The translations under genes were made by a program, and so were the position numbers. This document shows positions 17,352-26,083 of a DNA stretch of 64,000 nucleotides, piece by piece. The stretch is from contig CAADUO010000063.1 of the NCBI GenBank assembly GCA_900752215.1, positions 1 to 64,000 on the forward strand. Reading direction: 5' to 3'. The first letter of the stretch is position 1. Every line of letters starts with the position of its first letter. This DNA is from an uncultured Collinsella sp. GTDB taxonomy: Bacteria; Actinomycetota; Coriobacteriia; Coriobacteriales; Coriobacteriaceae. Under the pieces are notes generated by a model. It was given only the letters and a program-made list of their open reading frames with translations. It had not been told where the DNA came from and did no database searches.

Positions 17352-18066
17352 ATGACGGTCTATGTGACGGGCGATATTCACGGCGGCGTCGACATGCAAA
17401 AGCTTCGCGACTGGGATCTTGGGGATGGTCTGACGAGTGACGACTATCTGATTGTCGCGGGCGACTTTGGCTTTCCGTGGGATTTCTCTGCCGAGGAATG
17501 TGCCGATATCGCTTGGCTGGAGTCGCGCCCCTATACGTTGCTGTTTGTCGACGGCAACCACGAGCGTTTCGGAGCGTCCCATGGAGTTGTGGCACGGCGG
17601 GCTGACGCAGCGCCTGTCGGACACCTCGCCCATACGGCGCCTGACGCGCGGCGAGGTTTTTGAACTCGACGGCTCAACGATCTTTACCATGGGCGGCGCC
17701 ACGAGCGTGGATAAAGAATACCGCATTCCCTATTCCAGCTGGTGGCCGCAGGAACTGCCGGACGAGCGCAACTTTGAGGAAGCGCGGGCAAAGCTCGACA
17801 GCGTGGGTTGGAAGGTCGACTACGTGATCACCCACACCTGCTCTACGCGCATGCTTTCGCCCACGCTCTATCCGGCACCCAGTTGGAATTGTCCCGACGT
17901 CGATCGGCTTACGGCATTTTTCGATGAGCTGGAAGATCGCATGGACTACAAACGCTGGTATTTCGGGCATTTTCATCGGGATGCCAACCCGGCCGAGCGC
18001 CATACCGTGCTCTACGACTGCATCGTCCGCCTGGGCGACGAGCTCCAGCCCTGGGATGTTGCGTAG
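17352..18066 (+). pseudogene. Frameshifted metallophosphoesterase
   Basis: The first part reads TVYVTGDIHGGVDM, then VAGDFGFPW and FVDGNHERF, the normal metal-binding order of a calcineurin-like phosphoesterase. At about 17570, directly after NHERF, the frame is lost. The family-like continuation ERPMELWHGG resumes in the next frame and runs through HTCSTRML and WYFGHFHRD to the stop at 18066. One frameshift, possibly with a small deletion, separates the halves. The rest of both parts is well conserved, so the lesion is recent, a sequencing error, or a recoding site. Confidence 0.75.
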
Positions 18067-18118
18067 GGGCGCGGACGAATGAGCTTCGTGGCGAACCAAA
18101 ACCGATTTGTTAAGGGAT

Positions 18119-19291
18119 TTACTCCCAAGCCGGCTTGCGCTCGAGTAACGTTTTCGCAGCTTCAGGCGTGGGAGAGTCAAGTATTTCGCAGAACGCATCG
18201 AACCCCTCTGGCGAAAGATGGGTTGTTGATACTTTGGCAATGTCGCTATCGAGGTGCTCGTCAGGGTGGGCTGCCGTCTGTTGCATGCCTGTCCTTTCAT
18301 CCATAACGATGTTCTCGCGATGCGTGCGGATGACATTCCAGCTAAAGTGCTCGACCAACTGCTCGGCAGAGCGCGGCGTGGTGTCCGGCGCGATGCCCGT
18401 TTGACCGGCGAGCCAGCCCAGCAGTGCCTCGGGTGTGCCAAAGCGGGCGCGTAGTTCGCCTAGGTCCAGATCGCGGTCGCGCTTGGAAAGGCGGCGGCCG
18501 TCCGGCGACATGAGCAGCGGAATGTGCGCGTAGTGCGGCGTGGGCAGTCCCAACAGGTGCTGCAGATAGATCTGGCGCGGCGTGGACCCCAGCAGGTCGC
18601 ATCCGCGCACGACCTCGGTGACGCCCATGGCGGCGTCGTCGACCACCACGGCTAGCTGATAGGCAAACACGCCGTCGCTGCGGCGGACCAAAAAGTCGCC
18701 GCACTCGGTGGCGAGCGCCTCGCATTGAGCCCCGTACGTGCGGTCAACGAATTCGACCACATCGTCTGCGAGGTCGTCGACGGCGGGCACGCGCAGGCGC
18801 GTGGCCGGAGCACGCAGGATGCTGCGGCGGGCAACCTCCTCGGCAGAAAGGCCTCGGCAGGCGCCGCGGTAGATGGGCGTGCCGTCGCTCGCGTGCGGCG
18901 CGCTCGCGGCGTGGAGTTCGGCGCGCGTGCAAAAGCAGGGATAGGTGAGGCCGACGTCTTGTAGCTGGTGCAAGGCGCTCTCGTACAGGTCGAGGCGATC
19001 GTGCTGGTAGTAGGGGCCTTCGTCCCACTCAAGCCCTAGCCAGGCCAGGTCGTCAATCAGTTGAGCGGCAAGCTCCGGGCGCTTGCAGCGATCGTCTAGG
19101 TCCTCGATACGCAATACGATGCTGCCGCCCTGGCTGCGGGCCGAAAGCCATGCGCACAGGCAGCTGAACACGTTGCCCAAGTGCATGCGGCCCGAGGGCG
19201 ACGGGGCAAAGCGGCCCACGACGGGGGTGGGCGCTGCCGTTGCTGGTACGTCCGCGGCGTGTGTTGCTATGTTGCGTGCGTTGATATCCAT
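18119..19291 (-). CDS. gluQ: Glutamyl-Q tRNA(Asp) synthetase-like protein with antitoxin-like tail
   Basis: A 390-residue class I synthetase-like enzyme lacking an anticodon-binding domain. It has the HIGH-type motif FAPSPSGRMHLGN (about residues 27-39), RIEDLDDR, the zinc-site region YPCFCTRAEL and the KMSKS-type LSKRDRD. GluQ-RS activates glutamate and attaches it to queuosine of tRNA-Asp. Usual length is about 300. The extra C-terminus ends FDAFCEILDSPTPEAAKTLL then ERKPAWE, which looks like the tail of a DUF1778/TacA antitoxin. An internal ATG at 18286 has its own GAAAGGA site and would encode just that 55-residue tail. The synthetase call is firm; the fusion reading is inference. Confidence 0.85.
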   Translation of the reverse strand: MDINARNIATHAADVPATAAPTPVVGRFAPSPSGRMHLGNVFSCLCAWLSARSQGGSIVLRIEDLDDRCKRPELAAQLIDDLAWLGLEWDEGPYYQHDRLDLYESALHQLQDVGLTYPCFCTRAELHAASAPHASDGTPIYRGACRGLSAEEVARRSILRAPATRLRVPAVDDLADDVVEFVDRTYGAQCEALATECGDFLVRRSDGVFAYQLAVVVDDAAMGVTEVVRGCDLLGSTPRQIYLQHLLGLPTPHYAHIPLLMSPDGRRLSKRDRDLDLGELRARFGTPEALLGWLAGQTGIAPDTTPRSAEQLVEHFSWNVIRTHRENIVMDERTGMQQTAAHPDEHLDSDIAKVSTTHLSPEGFDAFCEILDSPTPEAAKTLLERKPAWE

Positions 19292-19428
19292 GCGGACGAG
19301 TATAGCGCGGGGTGCGGTGGGGGAGACGCTGCCGTGGCCTGCAAGTTGCCGTGGCCGCGCGTTGCGGGTGCCGGCCCCCCGGCCCCCCAGCTCGATCGCC
19401 GCCCGCCAGCCCAACCCCTCAAACGACA

Positions 19429-19464
19429 GAAACCCCGGCAGCTCTTCGCAACTGCCGGGGTTTC
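19429..19464. terminator. Strong hairpin, terminator-like
   Basis: Perfect 13-bp stem GAAACCCCGGCAG / CTGCCGGGGTTTC with a 10-nt loop. There is no long T run, and no gene ends nearby, so its role is unclear. Confidence 0.6.
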
Positions 19465-19664
19465 CGCGGAAAAGGGGGACATGATCCTCAAGCGAACGGC
19501 AAAGGGGCAAACCGTTTTCGCTCAACTGCTTTATGCCCCTCGCTCGCCGGCTTAATCGGCTCACGTCGCGCCCACACAAAGCCGCTACACCTGTGACGGA
19601 GCTATGAAGTGGTATCTATTGCCGGAGCGGGCTATGCCAAGGAGTGTCCCAGAGTGCCGGCAGA

Positions 19665-19678
19665 TAAGGAACGTCCCC
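19665..19678 (-). repeat. GGGGACGTTCCTTA core, copy 2
   Basis: The minus strand reads GGGGACGTTCCTTA, the core also seen at 21847. It is flanked by two direct GCCG-CAC--TGGGAC-like copies rather than clear inverted arms. Confidence 0.5.
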
Positions 19679-19800
19679 AGGTGTCGGCCGCGGGCGTGAC
19701 TTTCATCCCGTTTGGCGCTCCGGTCGCCTAGATGTTCGTCATGCGTGCCCGCAAACGTGGGACAATGACGCTACTGGTATTACAGACAAAGGATGTGCCT

Positions 19801-21744
19801 ATGAACGCCCCCGTTGCCAAGACCTGTCGGCAGCGCCGCCTATTCGCGCGATTCGCTTCCGTCTGCGCGCTCGTCGCGCTTGCGTTGTTGCTGCTGCCTG
19901 CCGCCGCGCACGCCGACGGCTACTCCATGACCCAAACCTACATCAGTGCCACGGTCGAGGCCGATGGATCGCTGACCGTTGTCGAGGGACGCCAGTTCGA
20001 TTTCGATGACGATATCAACGGCGTGTTTTGGGAGATCAATGCGGGCACCAACCAGCAGGGCGGTGCGGCGGGCGTCGACGTGCTGAGCGTCGAGGAAGAG
20101 GACACCGCGTTTAACAAAGTCGATAGCGCGAACAAGGGCGACTCTGGCGTCTACACGGTCGAGCAGACCGGTGACGGCGTAAAGATCAAGGTTTTCAGCC
20201 CCCACGAGAGCGGCGAAAGCGCGGTCTATTACGTGAGCTACACCATGACCGGTGCGGTCATGAACTGGGCCGATACCGCCGAGCTCTACTGGAAGTTTGT
20301 GGGCGACGGCTGGTCCGCGGACTCCGACGATGTCGAGATGGAAGTGTACTTCGCAAATGCCGCTGCCGGGACGGCGGCCGTCAAGGGCGACAACTTCCGC
20401 GCATGGGGCCACGGCCCGCTGACGGGCGATGTATCGCTCGATGCGGACGAACCCATGGTCACCTATACCATTCCCTGCGTGTATCAGGGCGAATTCGCCG
20501 AGGCACGCATCGCCTTCCCTAGCGACTGGGTGCCGCAGCTTGCCGCTTCGGGCGAAGAGCGCATGTCAACGATCCTGAGCGCAGAGAAGGAATGGGCCGA
20601 CGAAGCTAACGCCCGCCGCGCTCACGCTCGCATGATTGCCAATGCACTTGCCGTGCTAAGTGTTGTTGCGGCGGTGGCCTTTACTGGCACAATCGTTATG
20701 CTCAAGCTGCGCAAGCGCAAGCCCAGGCCGCTTTTCCAAGACGAATATTTCCGCGATGTGCCTTCGGCCGACCATCCCGCCGTGCTTTCGGCCCTCATGA
20801 GCTGGAACGAGGTGCCCGATCAGGCATATATCGCCACGCTCATGAAGCTCACTGACGACCGTGTGATCAAGCTGGAGCAGGCGACCGTGACCAAGGCCAA
20901 GAAGGGTCTGTTGGGGCGTGAAAAAGAAGAGCAGACGTATCGCGTGACGGTGAGTGATGCGGGCTGGAAGTCGGCCAAGGGCATTGACCACATGGTGCTC
21001 AAGGTCTTCTTTGCCGGTGCTAAGCCTGACGAGAACGGCGATCGCTCGCGCACGTTTGACGAGCTGCAGCACTACGTCAAGCAGCACACTACATCCGTGG
21101 GCGACAAGCTCGAGGACTATCAGAACACCGTTAAGGGCAAGCTGGCCGATAGCGAGTACGTTGCCTCAGACGGCATTGTTGCAATGGTGTTTTGCCTGGT
21201 TCTTGGTATCCTGATTGCCTTTGTTCCCGTGGGATCCATCTTCTTTACCGATGGCGCACAGGCGAACATTACCGCCGCGGTTATCTCGGTGCCGATTGTG
21301 CTGGTGGGTATCGGCGTGGGCCTTACGTTCCGCCGCTTTACGCCGGAGGGCGCCGAGGTGGCGGCTCGCTGCAAGGCACTTAAGCATTGGCTCGAGGACT
21401 TTACGCGCCTGAAGGAGGCCGTCCCCGGCGATCTGGTGCTGTGGAACAAGCTGCTGGTGATGGGCGTTGCCCTGGGCGTTTCGAAAGAAGTGCTGCGACA
21501 GCTGGCCGAGGCCGTGCCTGCGGACCTGCGCAACAGCGACGATTTCTACGACAACTACCCCTGCTACTGGTGGTATTACCATCACTACGGCAACGAGTCT
21601 CCGCTCGATTCGTTCGATGACGTGTATCACGAGAGCATCCGTGAACTGGCGTCGAGCTCCGACAGCTCGAGCGGCGGCAGCGGCGGCGGCTTTTCCGGTG
21701 GCGGCGGTGGCGGCGTCGGCGGAGGCGGCGGCGGAACGTTCTAG
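19801..21744 (+). CDS. DUF2207 membrane protein with Gly-rich C-terminus
   Basis: A 647-residue exported protein. A signal peptide (about 1-37, ending AAAHA-D) leads to the DUF2207 ectodomain with the typical GSLTVVEGRQFDFDDDINGV and FWEIN pattern. One transmembrane helix near 283-302 is followed by a cytoplasmic winged-helix-like portion. Two more helices (LGILIAFVPVGSIFF and the adjacent PIVLVGIGVGLTF) come next, and then a second cytoplasmic domain. The chain ends in Gly/Ser repeats (SSGGSGGGFSGGGGGGVG). Biochemical function of DUF2207 proteins is unknown; envelope roles are suspected. AAAGGA precedes the start. It is a single-gene unit with its own terminator. Confidence 0.85.
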   Translation: MNAPVAKTCRQRRLFARFASVCALVALALLLLPAAAHADGYSMTQTYISATVEADGSLTVVEGRQFDFDDDINGVFWEINAGTNQQGGAAGVDVLSVEEEDTAFNKVDSANKGDSGVYTVEQTGDGVKIKVFSPHESGESAVYYVSYTMTGAVMNWADTAELYWKFVGDGWSADSDDVEMEVYFANAAAGTAAVKGDNFRAWGHGPLTGDVSLDADEPMVTYTIPCVYQGEFAEARIAFPSDWVPQLAASGEERMSTILSAEKEWADEANARRAHARMIANALAVLSVVAAVAFTGTIVMLKLRKRKPRPLFQDEYFRDVPSADHPAVLSALMSWNEVPDQAYIATLMKLTDDRVIKLEQATVTKAKKGLLGREKEEQTYRVTVSDAGWKSAKGIDHMVLKVFFAGAKPDENGDRSRTFDELQHYVKQHTTSVGDKLEDYQNTVKGKLADSEYVASDGIVAMVFCLVLGILIAFVPVGSIFFTDGAQANITAAVISVPIVLVGIGVGLTFRRFTPEGAEVAARCKALKHWLEDFTRLKEAVPGDLVLWNKLLVMGVALGVSKEVLRQLAEAVPADLRNSDDFYDNYPCYWWYYHHYGNESPLDSFDDVYHESIRELASSSDSSSGGSGGGFSGGGGGGVGGGGGGTF

Positions 21745-21759
21745 CGAGCTCTGATTTTT

Positions 21760-21806
21760 GGGATGGATCTTCTCCGGCGACTGCCGACGGATCCATCCCC
21801 TTTTTT
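21760..21806 (+). terminator. Terminator after the DUF2207 gene
   Basis: Stem GGGATGGATC / GATCCATCCC (21760-21769 with 21790-21799), then TTTTTT. Confidence 0.9.
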
Positions 21807-21826
21807 ATGCGCTACCTACGAAGACT

Positions 21827-21868
21827 GTCCCCAACGACTAGTCACTGGGGACGTTCCTAAATGACTAG
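21827..21868. repeat. GGGGACG-core palindromic repeat, copy 3
   Basis: Two nested inverted pairs: GTCCCC/GGGGAC (21827-21832 with 21847-21852) and CTAGTCA/TGACTAG (21838-21844 with 21862-21868). The two pairings are mutually exclusive in a single strand. Confidence 0.75.
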
Positions 21869-21883
21869 GTATGGCTGCTGGGC

Positions 21884-22525
21884 CTAGGCTGTTAGGTCGA
21901 GTTCGTAGAGGAAGCTTTCGCGCGGCATGTCGTGACGGCGCTCTTCGCGGTTGGCGCGGTGCGTGGCCGTGCGCTTAAAGCCATGCAGCTCGTAGAACTT
22001 CCACGAGCAGTTGGAGTCGGTGTACAGGTGCGCCCTCGTCGCCCCGCGCGAGGATAGGTACGAGACTGCGGCGTCGAGCAACACCGAGCCAACGCCCAGG
22101 CCATGGACGTCGCGATCTACGGCAAGCAGCGTGACCTCGTTGTCGTGTGGCAACGGGCTGCTTTCGAGCAGGCGGTTGTTGGTTCGGATGGTTGCGCGCA
22201 CAAACGAGAGATACTCGGCGCAGGCATCGGGCTCCAGCTCGCGCATTTGCGATAGCAGTGCGCGTTCGGTATCCAGCCAATGTTCCTTAACGGTGGCGCC
22301 GGAGCTCTGTCCCGCACGCGCGAGCGCAATGCCGCGCGCCTGACCGTCGATTACGGCAACCTGCGAAAACGTCGACGACGAAAGACAATAGGCGAGGTCG
22401 CACGCGGCCTCAAGGCGGTTGTACTCATCGTTATCCGAATTGTTATGCCAAAGCTGCTGCAGAATCAGCGCGATGGCGTCGAAGTCTTCGGTATCAAACG
22501 GTCGGTAGAGAACCCGCGAGACCAT
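21884..22525 (-). CDS. GNAT-family N-acetyltransferase
   Basis: A 213-residue acetyltransferase. The acetyl-CoA-binding motif A is seen as LLAVDRDVHGLGVGSVLLDAA (split here as VHGLGVGSVLL near residues 140-150), with GATRAHLYTDSNCSWKFYEL and HGFKRT as the following beta-alpha elements. The substrate cannot be inferred. A long N-terminal portion (1-100) is less conserved and may set specificity. AGAGGCACC lies before the start. It is a single gene, convergent with the DUF2207 protein and divergent from purH. Confidence 0.82.
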   Translation of the reverse strand: MVSRVLYRPFDTEDFDAIALILQQLWHNNSDNDEYNRLEAACDLAYCLSSSTFSQVAVIDGQARGIALARAGQSSGATVKEHWLDTERALLSQMRELEPDACAEYLSFVRATIRTNNRLLESSPLPHDNEVTLLAVDRDVHGLGVGSVLLDAAVSYLSSRGATRAHLYTDSNCSWKFYELHGFKRTATHRANREERRHDMPRESFLYELDLTA

Positions 22526-22802
22526 GGTGCCTCTTTCTTTTGCGGATGCATATCGAGCACAGTTCTACCACGCTATTGGTATCTAATTATGGTGCCCCTG
22601 TGTTCCATGAACTCACCGTGCCCGGTGCCGTGCCCATCCCCTCCGCTCGCAAACTTTTTCTGCACATGCGCCCGTTGCGGGGTGCAACGTCGCGCTCGAT
22701 GCGCTACATTGAATCAGTATTTTCAATGCCGCTGCGCGAGCGCTGCAGATCGACGTATCACCGACTCACAGAGCACGGCGGCGTACCAGACAGGAGGACT
22801 GC

Positions 22803-24410
22803 ATGGGATCTGATGTGAAGATCGCACGTGCGTTGATCTCGGTTACCGATAAGACGGGCGTCGTCGATTTCGCACGGACGCTGGTCGATGACTTTGGCGT
22901 CGAGATCATCTCTACGGGCGGCACGGCTCGTGCCATCGAGGACGCGGGCGTCCCCGTAACCCCCATCGAGGAGTTCACGGGCTATCCCGAGATGATGGAC
23001 GGCCGCGTTAAGACCCTGCATCCCAAGGTTCACGGCGCGCTGCTGGCCCGCCGCGATTCCGAGCAGCACATGCAGGAGGCCGCTCAGCACGGCATCAAGC
23101 TGATCGATCTGGTCGTCGTCAACCTGTACGAGTTCGAGAAGACCGTCGCCAACCCCGAGGTAACCTTTGCGGATGCCATCGAGCACATCGACATTGGTGG
23201 CCCCTCCATGCTGCGCTCTGCCGCCAAGAACGCCACGAGCGTTACCGTCATCTCCGACCCGGCCGACTATGATGCCGTCCTGGCCGAGATGCACGAGACC
23301 GGTGGCTGCACCACGCTTTCCACCCGTCGTCGCCTGCAGGTGAAGGTCTACCAGACCACCGCCGCCTACGACACGGCTATCTCCCGTTGGCTTGCCGCCC
23401 AGGCAAGCGACGTGGCGGACACTTCTGCCAAGCTCGAGATCTCGCTGGAGAAGGTCGACGACCTGCGCTATGGCGAGAACCCGCAGCAAAAGGCCACGGT
23501 CTATCGCTTTGCCGAGGGCTGCGAGAACACCGCGAGCTCGCAGTTCCCGCTCGTTGGCTCCGAGCAGATCCAGGGCAAGCCGCTCAGCTACAACAACTAT
23601 CTGGATGCCGACGCCGCTTGGAACCTGGTCCGCGAGTTCGACGAGCCGGCCTGCGTGGTCCTCAAGCACCAGAACCCCTGCGGTTCCGCCGTTGCCGAGG
23701 ACATCACGGCCGCCTACGACCGCGCCTTCGCCTGCGATCCCAAGAGCGCCTTCGGCGGCATCATCGCCTGCAACCGCGAGGTTCCCTATGAGCTGGTCGA
23801 GCACTTTGCCGATCAGAACAAGCAGTTCGTCGAGGTTATCATCGCCCCGAGCTACACTGCCGAGGCGCTCGAGCGCATGTCCAAGCGTCCCAACCTGCGC
23901 GTGCTGGCTACCGGCGGCGTGGACCACGGCGCCCAGGTGGAGCTGCGCTCCGTCGACGGCGGCATGCTGGTGCAGGAAGTCGACCACGTGACCGAGGACC
24001 CCGCGACTTTTACGTTCCCCACCGACCGCAAGCCCACCGACGCCGAGATGGCCGAGCTCGAGTTTGCCTGGAAGGTCTGCAAGGGCGTCAAGTCCAACGC
24101 CATCCTGGTCTCCAAGGATAAGGCCGGCATTGGCATGGGCCCGGGTCAGCCTAACCGCGTTGACTCCGCACTGCTTGCCTGCGAGCGCGCCGAGGACTTC
24201 TGCGAGCGCGAGGGCGTGGAGAAGGGCGGCTTTGCCTGTGCAAGCGACGCGTTCTTCCCGTTCCGCGACAATGTCGACGTGCTTGCCGAGCATGGTGTGA
24301 CCTGCATCATCCAGCCCGGCGGCTCCAAGCGCGACGACGAGAGCGTCCAGGCCTGCAACGAGCATGGTATTGCGATGGTCTTCACAGGGGCCAGGCATTT
24401 TAGGCACTAA
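22803..24410 (+). CDS. purH: Bifunctional AICAR transformylase / IMP cyclohydrolase
   Basis: PurH catalyses the last two steps of IMP synthesis: formylation of AICAR with 10-formyl-THF, then ring closure. At 535 residues it has the normal length. The N-terminal MGS-like cyclohydrolase domain shows [16 protein letters not shown] and [13 protein letters not shown], followed by [15 protein letters not shown]. The C-terminal transformylase domain shows [21 protein letters not shown], and near the end [19 protein letters not shown]. No other pur gene is adjacent. AGGAGG sits before the ATG. The 277-bp upstream gap (22526-22802) shows no gene; I found no recognisable riboswitch in it. Confidence 0.98.
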   Translation: MGSDVKIARALISVTDKTGVVDFARTLVDDFGVEIISTGGTARAIEDAGVPVTPIEEFTGYPEMMDGRVKTLHPKVHGALLARRDSEQHMQEAAQHGIKLIDLVVVNLYEFEKTVANPEVTFADAIEHIDIGGPSMLRSAAKNATSVTVISDPADYDAVLAEMHETGGCTTLSTRRRLQVKVYQTTAAYDTAISRWLAAQASDVADTSAKLEISLEKVDDLRYGENPQQKATVYRFAEGCENTASSQFPLVGSEQIQGKPLSYNNYLDADAAWNLVREFDEPACVVLKHQNPCGSAVAEDITAAYDRAFACDPKSAFGGIIACNREVPYELVEHFADQNKQFVEVIIAPSYTAEALERMSKRPNLRVLATGGVDHGAQVELRSVDGGMLVQEVDHVTEDPATFTFPTDRKPTDAEMAELEFAWKVCKGVKSNAILVSKDKAGIGMGPGQPNRVDSALLACERAEDFCEREGVEKGGFACASDAFFPFRDNVDVLAEHGVTCIIQPGGSKRDDESVQACNEHGIAMVFTGARHFRH

Positions 24411-24440
24411 GTTTCGCCCCGGGACAAAATAATCTCTGCA

Positions 24441-24475
24441 AAAGACGGTCGCTCCGTTTGGAGGGCCGTCTTTTT
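24441..24475 (+). terminator. Terminator after purH
   Basis: AAAGACGG / CCGTCTTT (24441-24448 with 24466-24473) and a T run. Confidence 0.85.
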
Positions 24476-24515
24476 GGTATAAGAGGACGGAATGACTAAC
24501 ACGAAAGGTATGACC

Positions 24516-25223
24516 ATGCCCCAGATTGATGATGCCGAGCTGTTTGGCAATGCCGAGGATCAGCGTGCGTACGAGGACTTTTGCGCCAATCAGGAGGCGG
24601 TCGAGAAGTTTACGCTCGACAAGCCCGCGCTTGTCTGCCGTTGGCGCATGTCCAACAAAAAGGTACCCATGCTCAACCGTCACATCCGCGCGCTGTCTGA
24701 GCGCCTGGTGCAGGGCGAGCCACTCACCCATAACATGCTCAGCTGGGCCAAACAGCACGTTGAGTGGTCGCTTGCCGAGGGCGATTACACCGCACGCGAC
24801 GGCGTGCTCATGCTGGTGATCGACATCAACGGCAACGCCGCCATGACGGTGGGGGAGTACGAGCCGCTCGCCGATACGTCGGCCAAGGCGCTGCGTGCCC
24901 GTTCCGCAGAGGCCCGCTCCGAGGCCGACGAAACCGGCGTGGCGCCCGAGCTGCTCGCCGCCGTCAACAACGGCGAGCTCGCCTTTGTGGTGCCAGCGGA
25001 CGAGTGTCTGTGTGGCACGGCGACGCTCATCGAGCAGCTGGCCCAGACCAAGGGAATCCCGGTCACGCGCGTAGACATTCCCGCGCAGCTCAAGGGTGCG
25101 CTGTTCCTAGTGAGCGACGAGCACGGCGTGGTCCCCGCGACCGAGACGAACGCCGCCGAGGCCGACGCCGCCACGGTCGCCTTCTTCGCCGAAGGCTACG
25201 AAAAGCTCCGTGCCCGCCGCTAA
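24516..25223 (+). CDS. Hypothetical protein
   Basis: A 235-residue soluble protein that I do not recognise. It has no signal peptide or membrane segment. An N-terminal helical part contains KPALVCRWRMSNKKVPML. A central mixed alpha/beta part has GVLMLVIDINGNAAMTVGEY, and the C-terminal part is acidic, with ELAFVVPADECLCGTATLIE. A weak resemblance to class IV aminotransferase-like folds is possible but no catalytic lysine is identified. The chosen start has GAAAGG seven bases upstream; two upstream in-frame ATG codons (24492, 24510) are alternatives. It lies in an operon-like position between the purH terminator and the following regulator. Confidence 0.6.
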   Translation: MPQIDDAELFGNAEDQRAYEDFCANQEAVEKFTLDKPALVCRWRMSNKKVPMLNRHIRALSERLVQGEPLTHNMLSWAKQHVEWSLAEGDYTARDGVLMLVIDINGNAAMTVGEYEPLADTSAKALRARSAEARSEADETGVAPELLAAVNNGELAFVVPADECLCGTATLIEQLAQTKGIPVTRVDIPAQLKGALFLVSDEHGVVPATETNAAEADAATVAFFAEGYEKLRARR

Positions 25224-25257
25224 ATGATTTTTCTGGGACGGGGATTAAAGAATCATT
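25223..25257. repeat. GGGACG-core palindromic repeat, variant copy 4
   Basis: AATGATT (25223-25229) pairs with AATCATT (25251-25257) around GGGACGGGGATTAAAG. Just beyond it, CGGGGA pairs with TCCCCG. The repeat starts within the stop codon of the preceding gene. Confidence 0.6.
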
Positions 25258-25402
25258 TTGGTCCCCGCCGCCGCTGCGAGTGCGAGGCGGACAAAACGCC
25301 CCCGCTCGCGAACAGTTCTGTCACCTTGGTACCGCGCGCGGTGCGCACCTGCAGTTTCGCAGCCATAATGGTGGCAAGACAACCAAGAGGGGAGCGAAAT
25401 CC

Positions 25403-26074
25403 ATGGCGCTGATTTATGTCGTTGAGGACGACGAGCCCATTCGTCGTGAGCTTGTCGACATCCTTGCCCGCGCCGGGTTTGAAATTGAGGCCTGCGAATC
25501 GTTTGAGCATGTCTCGCGCGATATTCTCGCCGCCGCGCCCGACCTGGTGCTGCTCGACCTCACGCTTCCCGTCAAGGACGGCCAGCATATCTGCCATGAG
25601 GTCCGTCGCGAATCCGAGGTCCCCATCATCGTTCTCACGTCGCGCACGACCGAGATCGACGAGGTCATGGCCATGACGCTCGGCGCGGACGACTTTGTTC
25701 CCAAGCCCTACAGCGCGCGCGTGCTTGTGGCGCGCATCAACGCACTGCTGCGTCGCACCGCGGCGGCAGGCGAGCGCAGTACACTTGTCCACAAGGGGCT
25801 GGAGCTCGACCTCGCCCGCTCAATGGTCACCAACACGCAAACCGGCACCAGCACCGAGCTCACCAAAAACGAACTGCGTATCCTCTCACTGCTTCTGAGT
25901 CGCGCGGGCAAGATCGTTTCGCGCTCGGCCATCATGCAGGACCTGTGGGACTCCGACGCCTTCGTGGACGACAATACGCTCACCGTCAACATCAACCGCC
26001 TGCGCACCACGCTCGAAAAAATCGGCATCAAGGGGTATTTGACGACGCATCGCGGCCAAGGCTATTCGGTCTAG
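25403..26074 (+). CDS. OmpR-family response regulator (BceR/GraR-like)
   Basis: A 223-residue regulator. The receiver domain has VEDDEPIRR at about 6-14, phosphorylatable Asp in VLLDLTLPVKDG near 52 and the conserved Lys in FVPKPYSARVL near 101. The winged helix carries LTKNELRILSLLLSRAGKIV and DDNTLTVNINRLRTTLEKIG, ending in TTHRGQGYSV. This matches regulators paired with intramembrane-sensing kinases that control antimicrobial-peptide resistance ABC transporters. No transporter is next to it. The gene is followed after 9 bases by its kinase. A -10-like CATAAT lies upstream. Confidence 0.88.
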   Translation: MALIYVVEDDEPIRRELVDILARAGFEIEACESFEHVSRDILAAAPDLVLLDLTLPVKDGQHICHEVRRESEVPIIVLTSRTTEIDEVMAMTLGADDFVPKPYSARVLVARINALLRRTAAAGERSTLVHKGLELDLARSMVTNTQTGTSTELTKNELRILSLLLSRAGKIVSRSAIMQDLWDSDAFVDDNTLTVNINRLRTTLEKIGIKGYLTTHRGQGYSV

Positions 26075-26083
26075 GGGCCGGCT

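Larger units (their letters stand above)
19292..19800. other. 509-bp intergenic region
   Basis: No convincing gene. It holds the hairpin at 19429-19464 and a minus-strand GGGGACGTTCCTTA core at 19665-19678. Upstream of the DUF2207 gene there may be a promoter near 19765-19785, but I cannot place it with confidence. Confidence 0.5.

Noticed and set aside
19312..19596. Possible small gene between gluQ and the DUF2207 gene
   Set aside because: Pro/Arg-rich translation, no ribosome-binding site, and it spans a perfect hairpin.
22526..22802. Riboswitch upstream of purH
   Set aside because: I looked for purine, PRPP and ZTP-type conserved cores and saw none.
22540..22818. Possible small gene upstream of purH
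   Set aside because: It overlaps the purH start, lacks a good ribosome-binding site and looks random.
24764..25402. Upstream extension of the response regulator at 25403
   Set aside because: The extension is the shadow of the preceding gene; the receiver domain begins at 25403 with a good ribosome-binding site.
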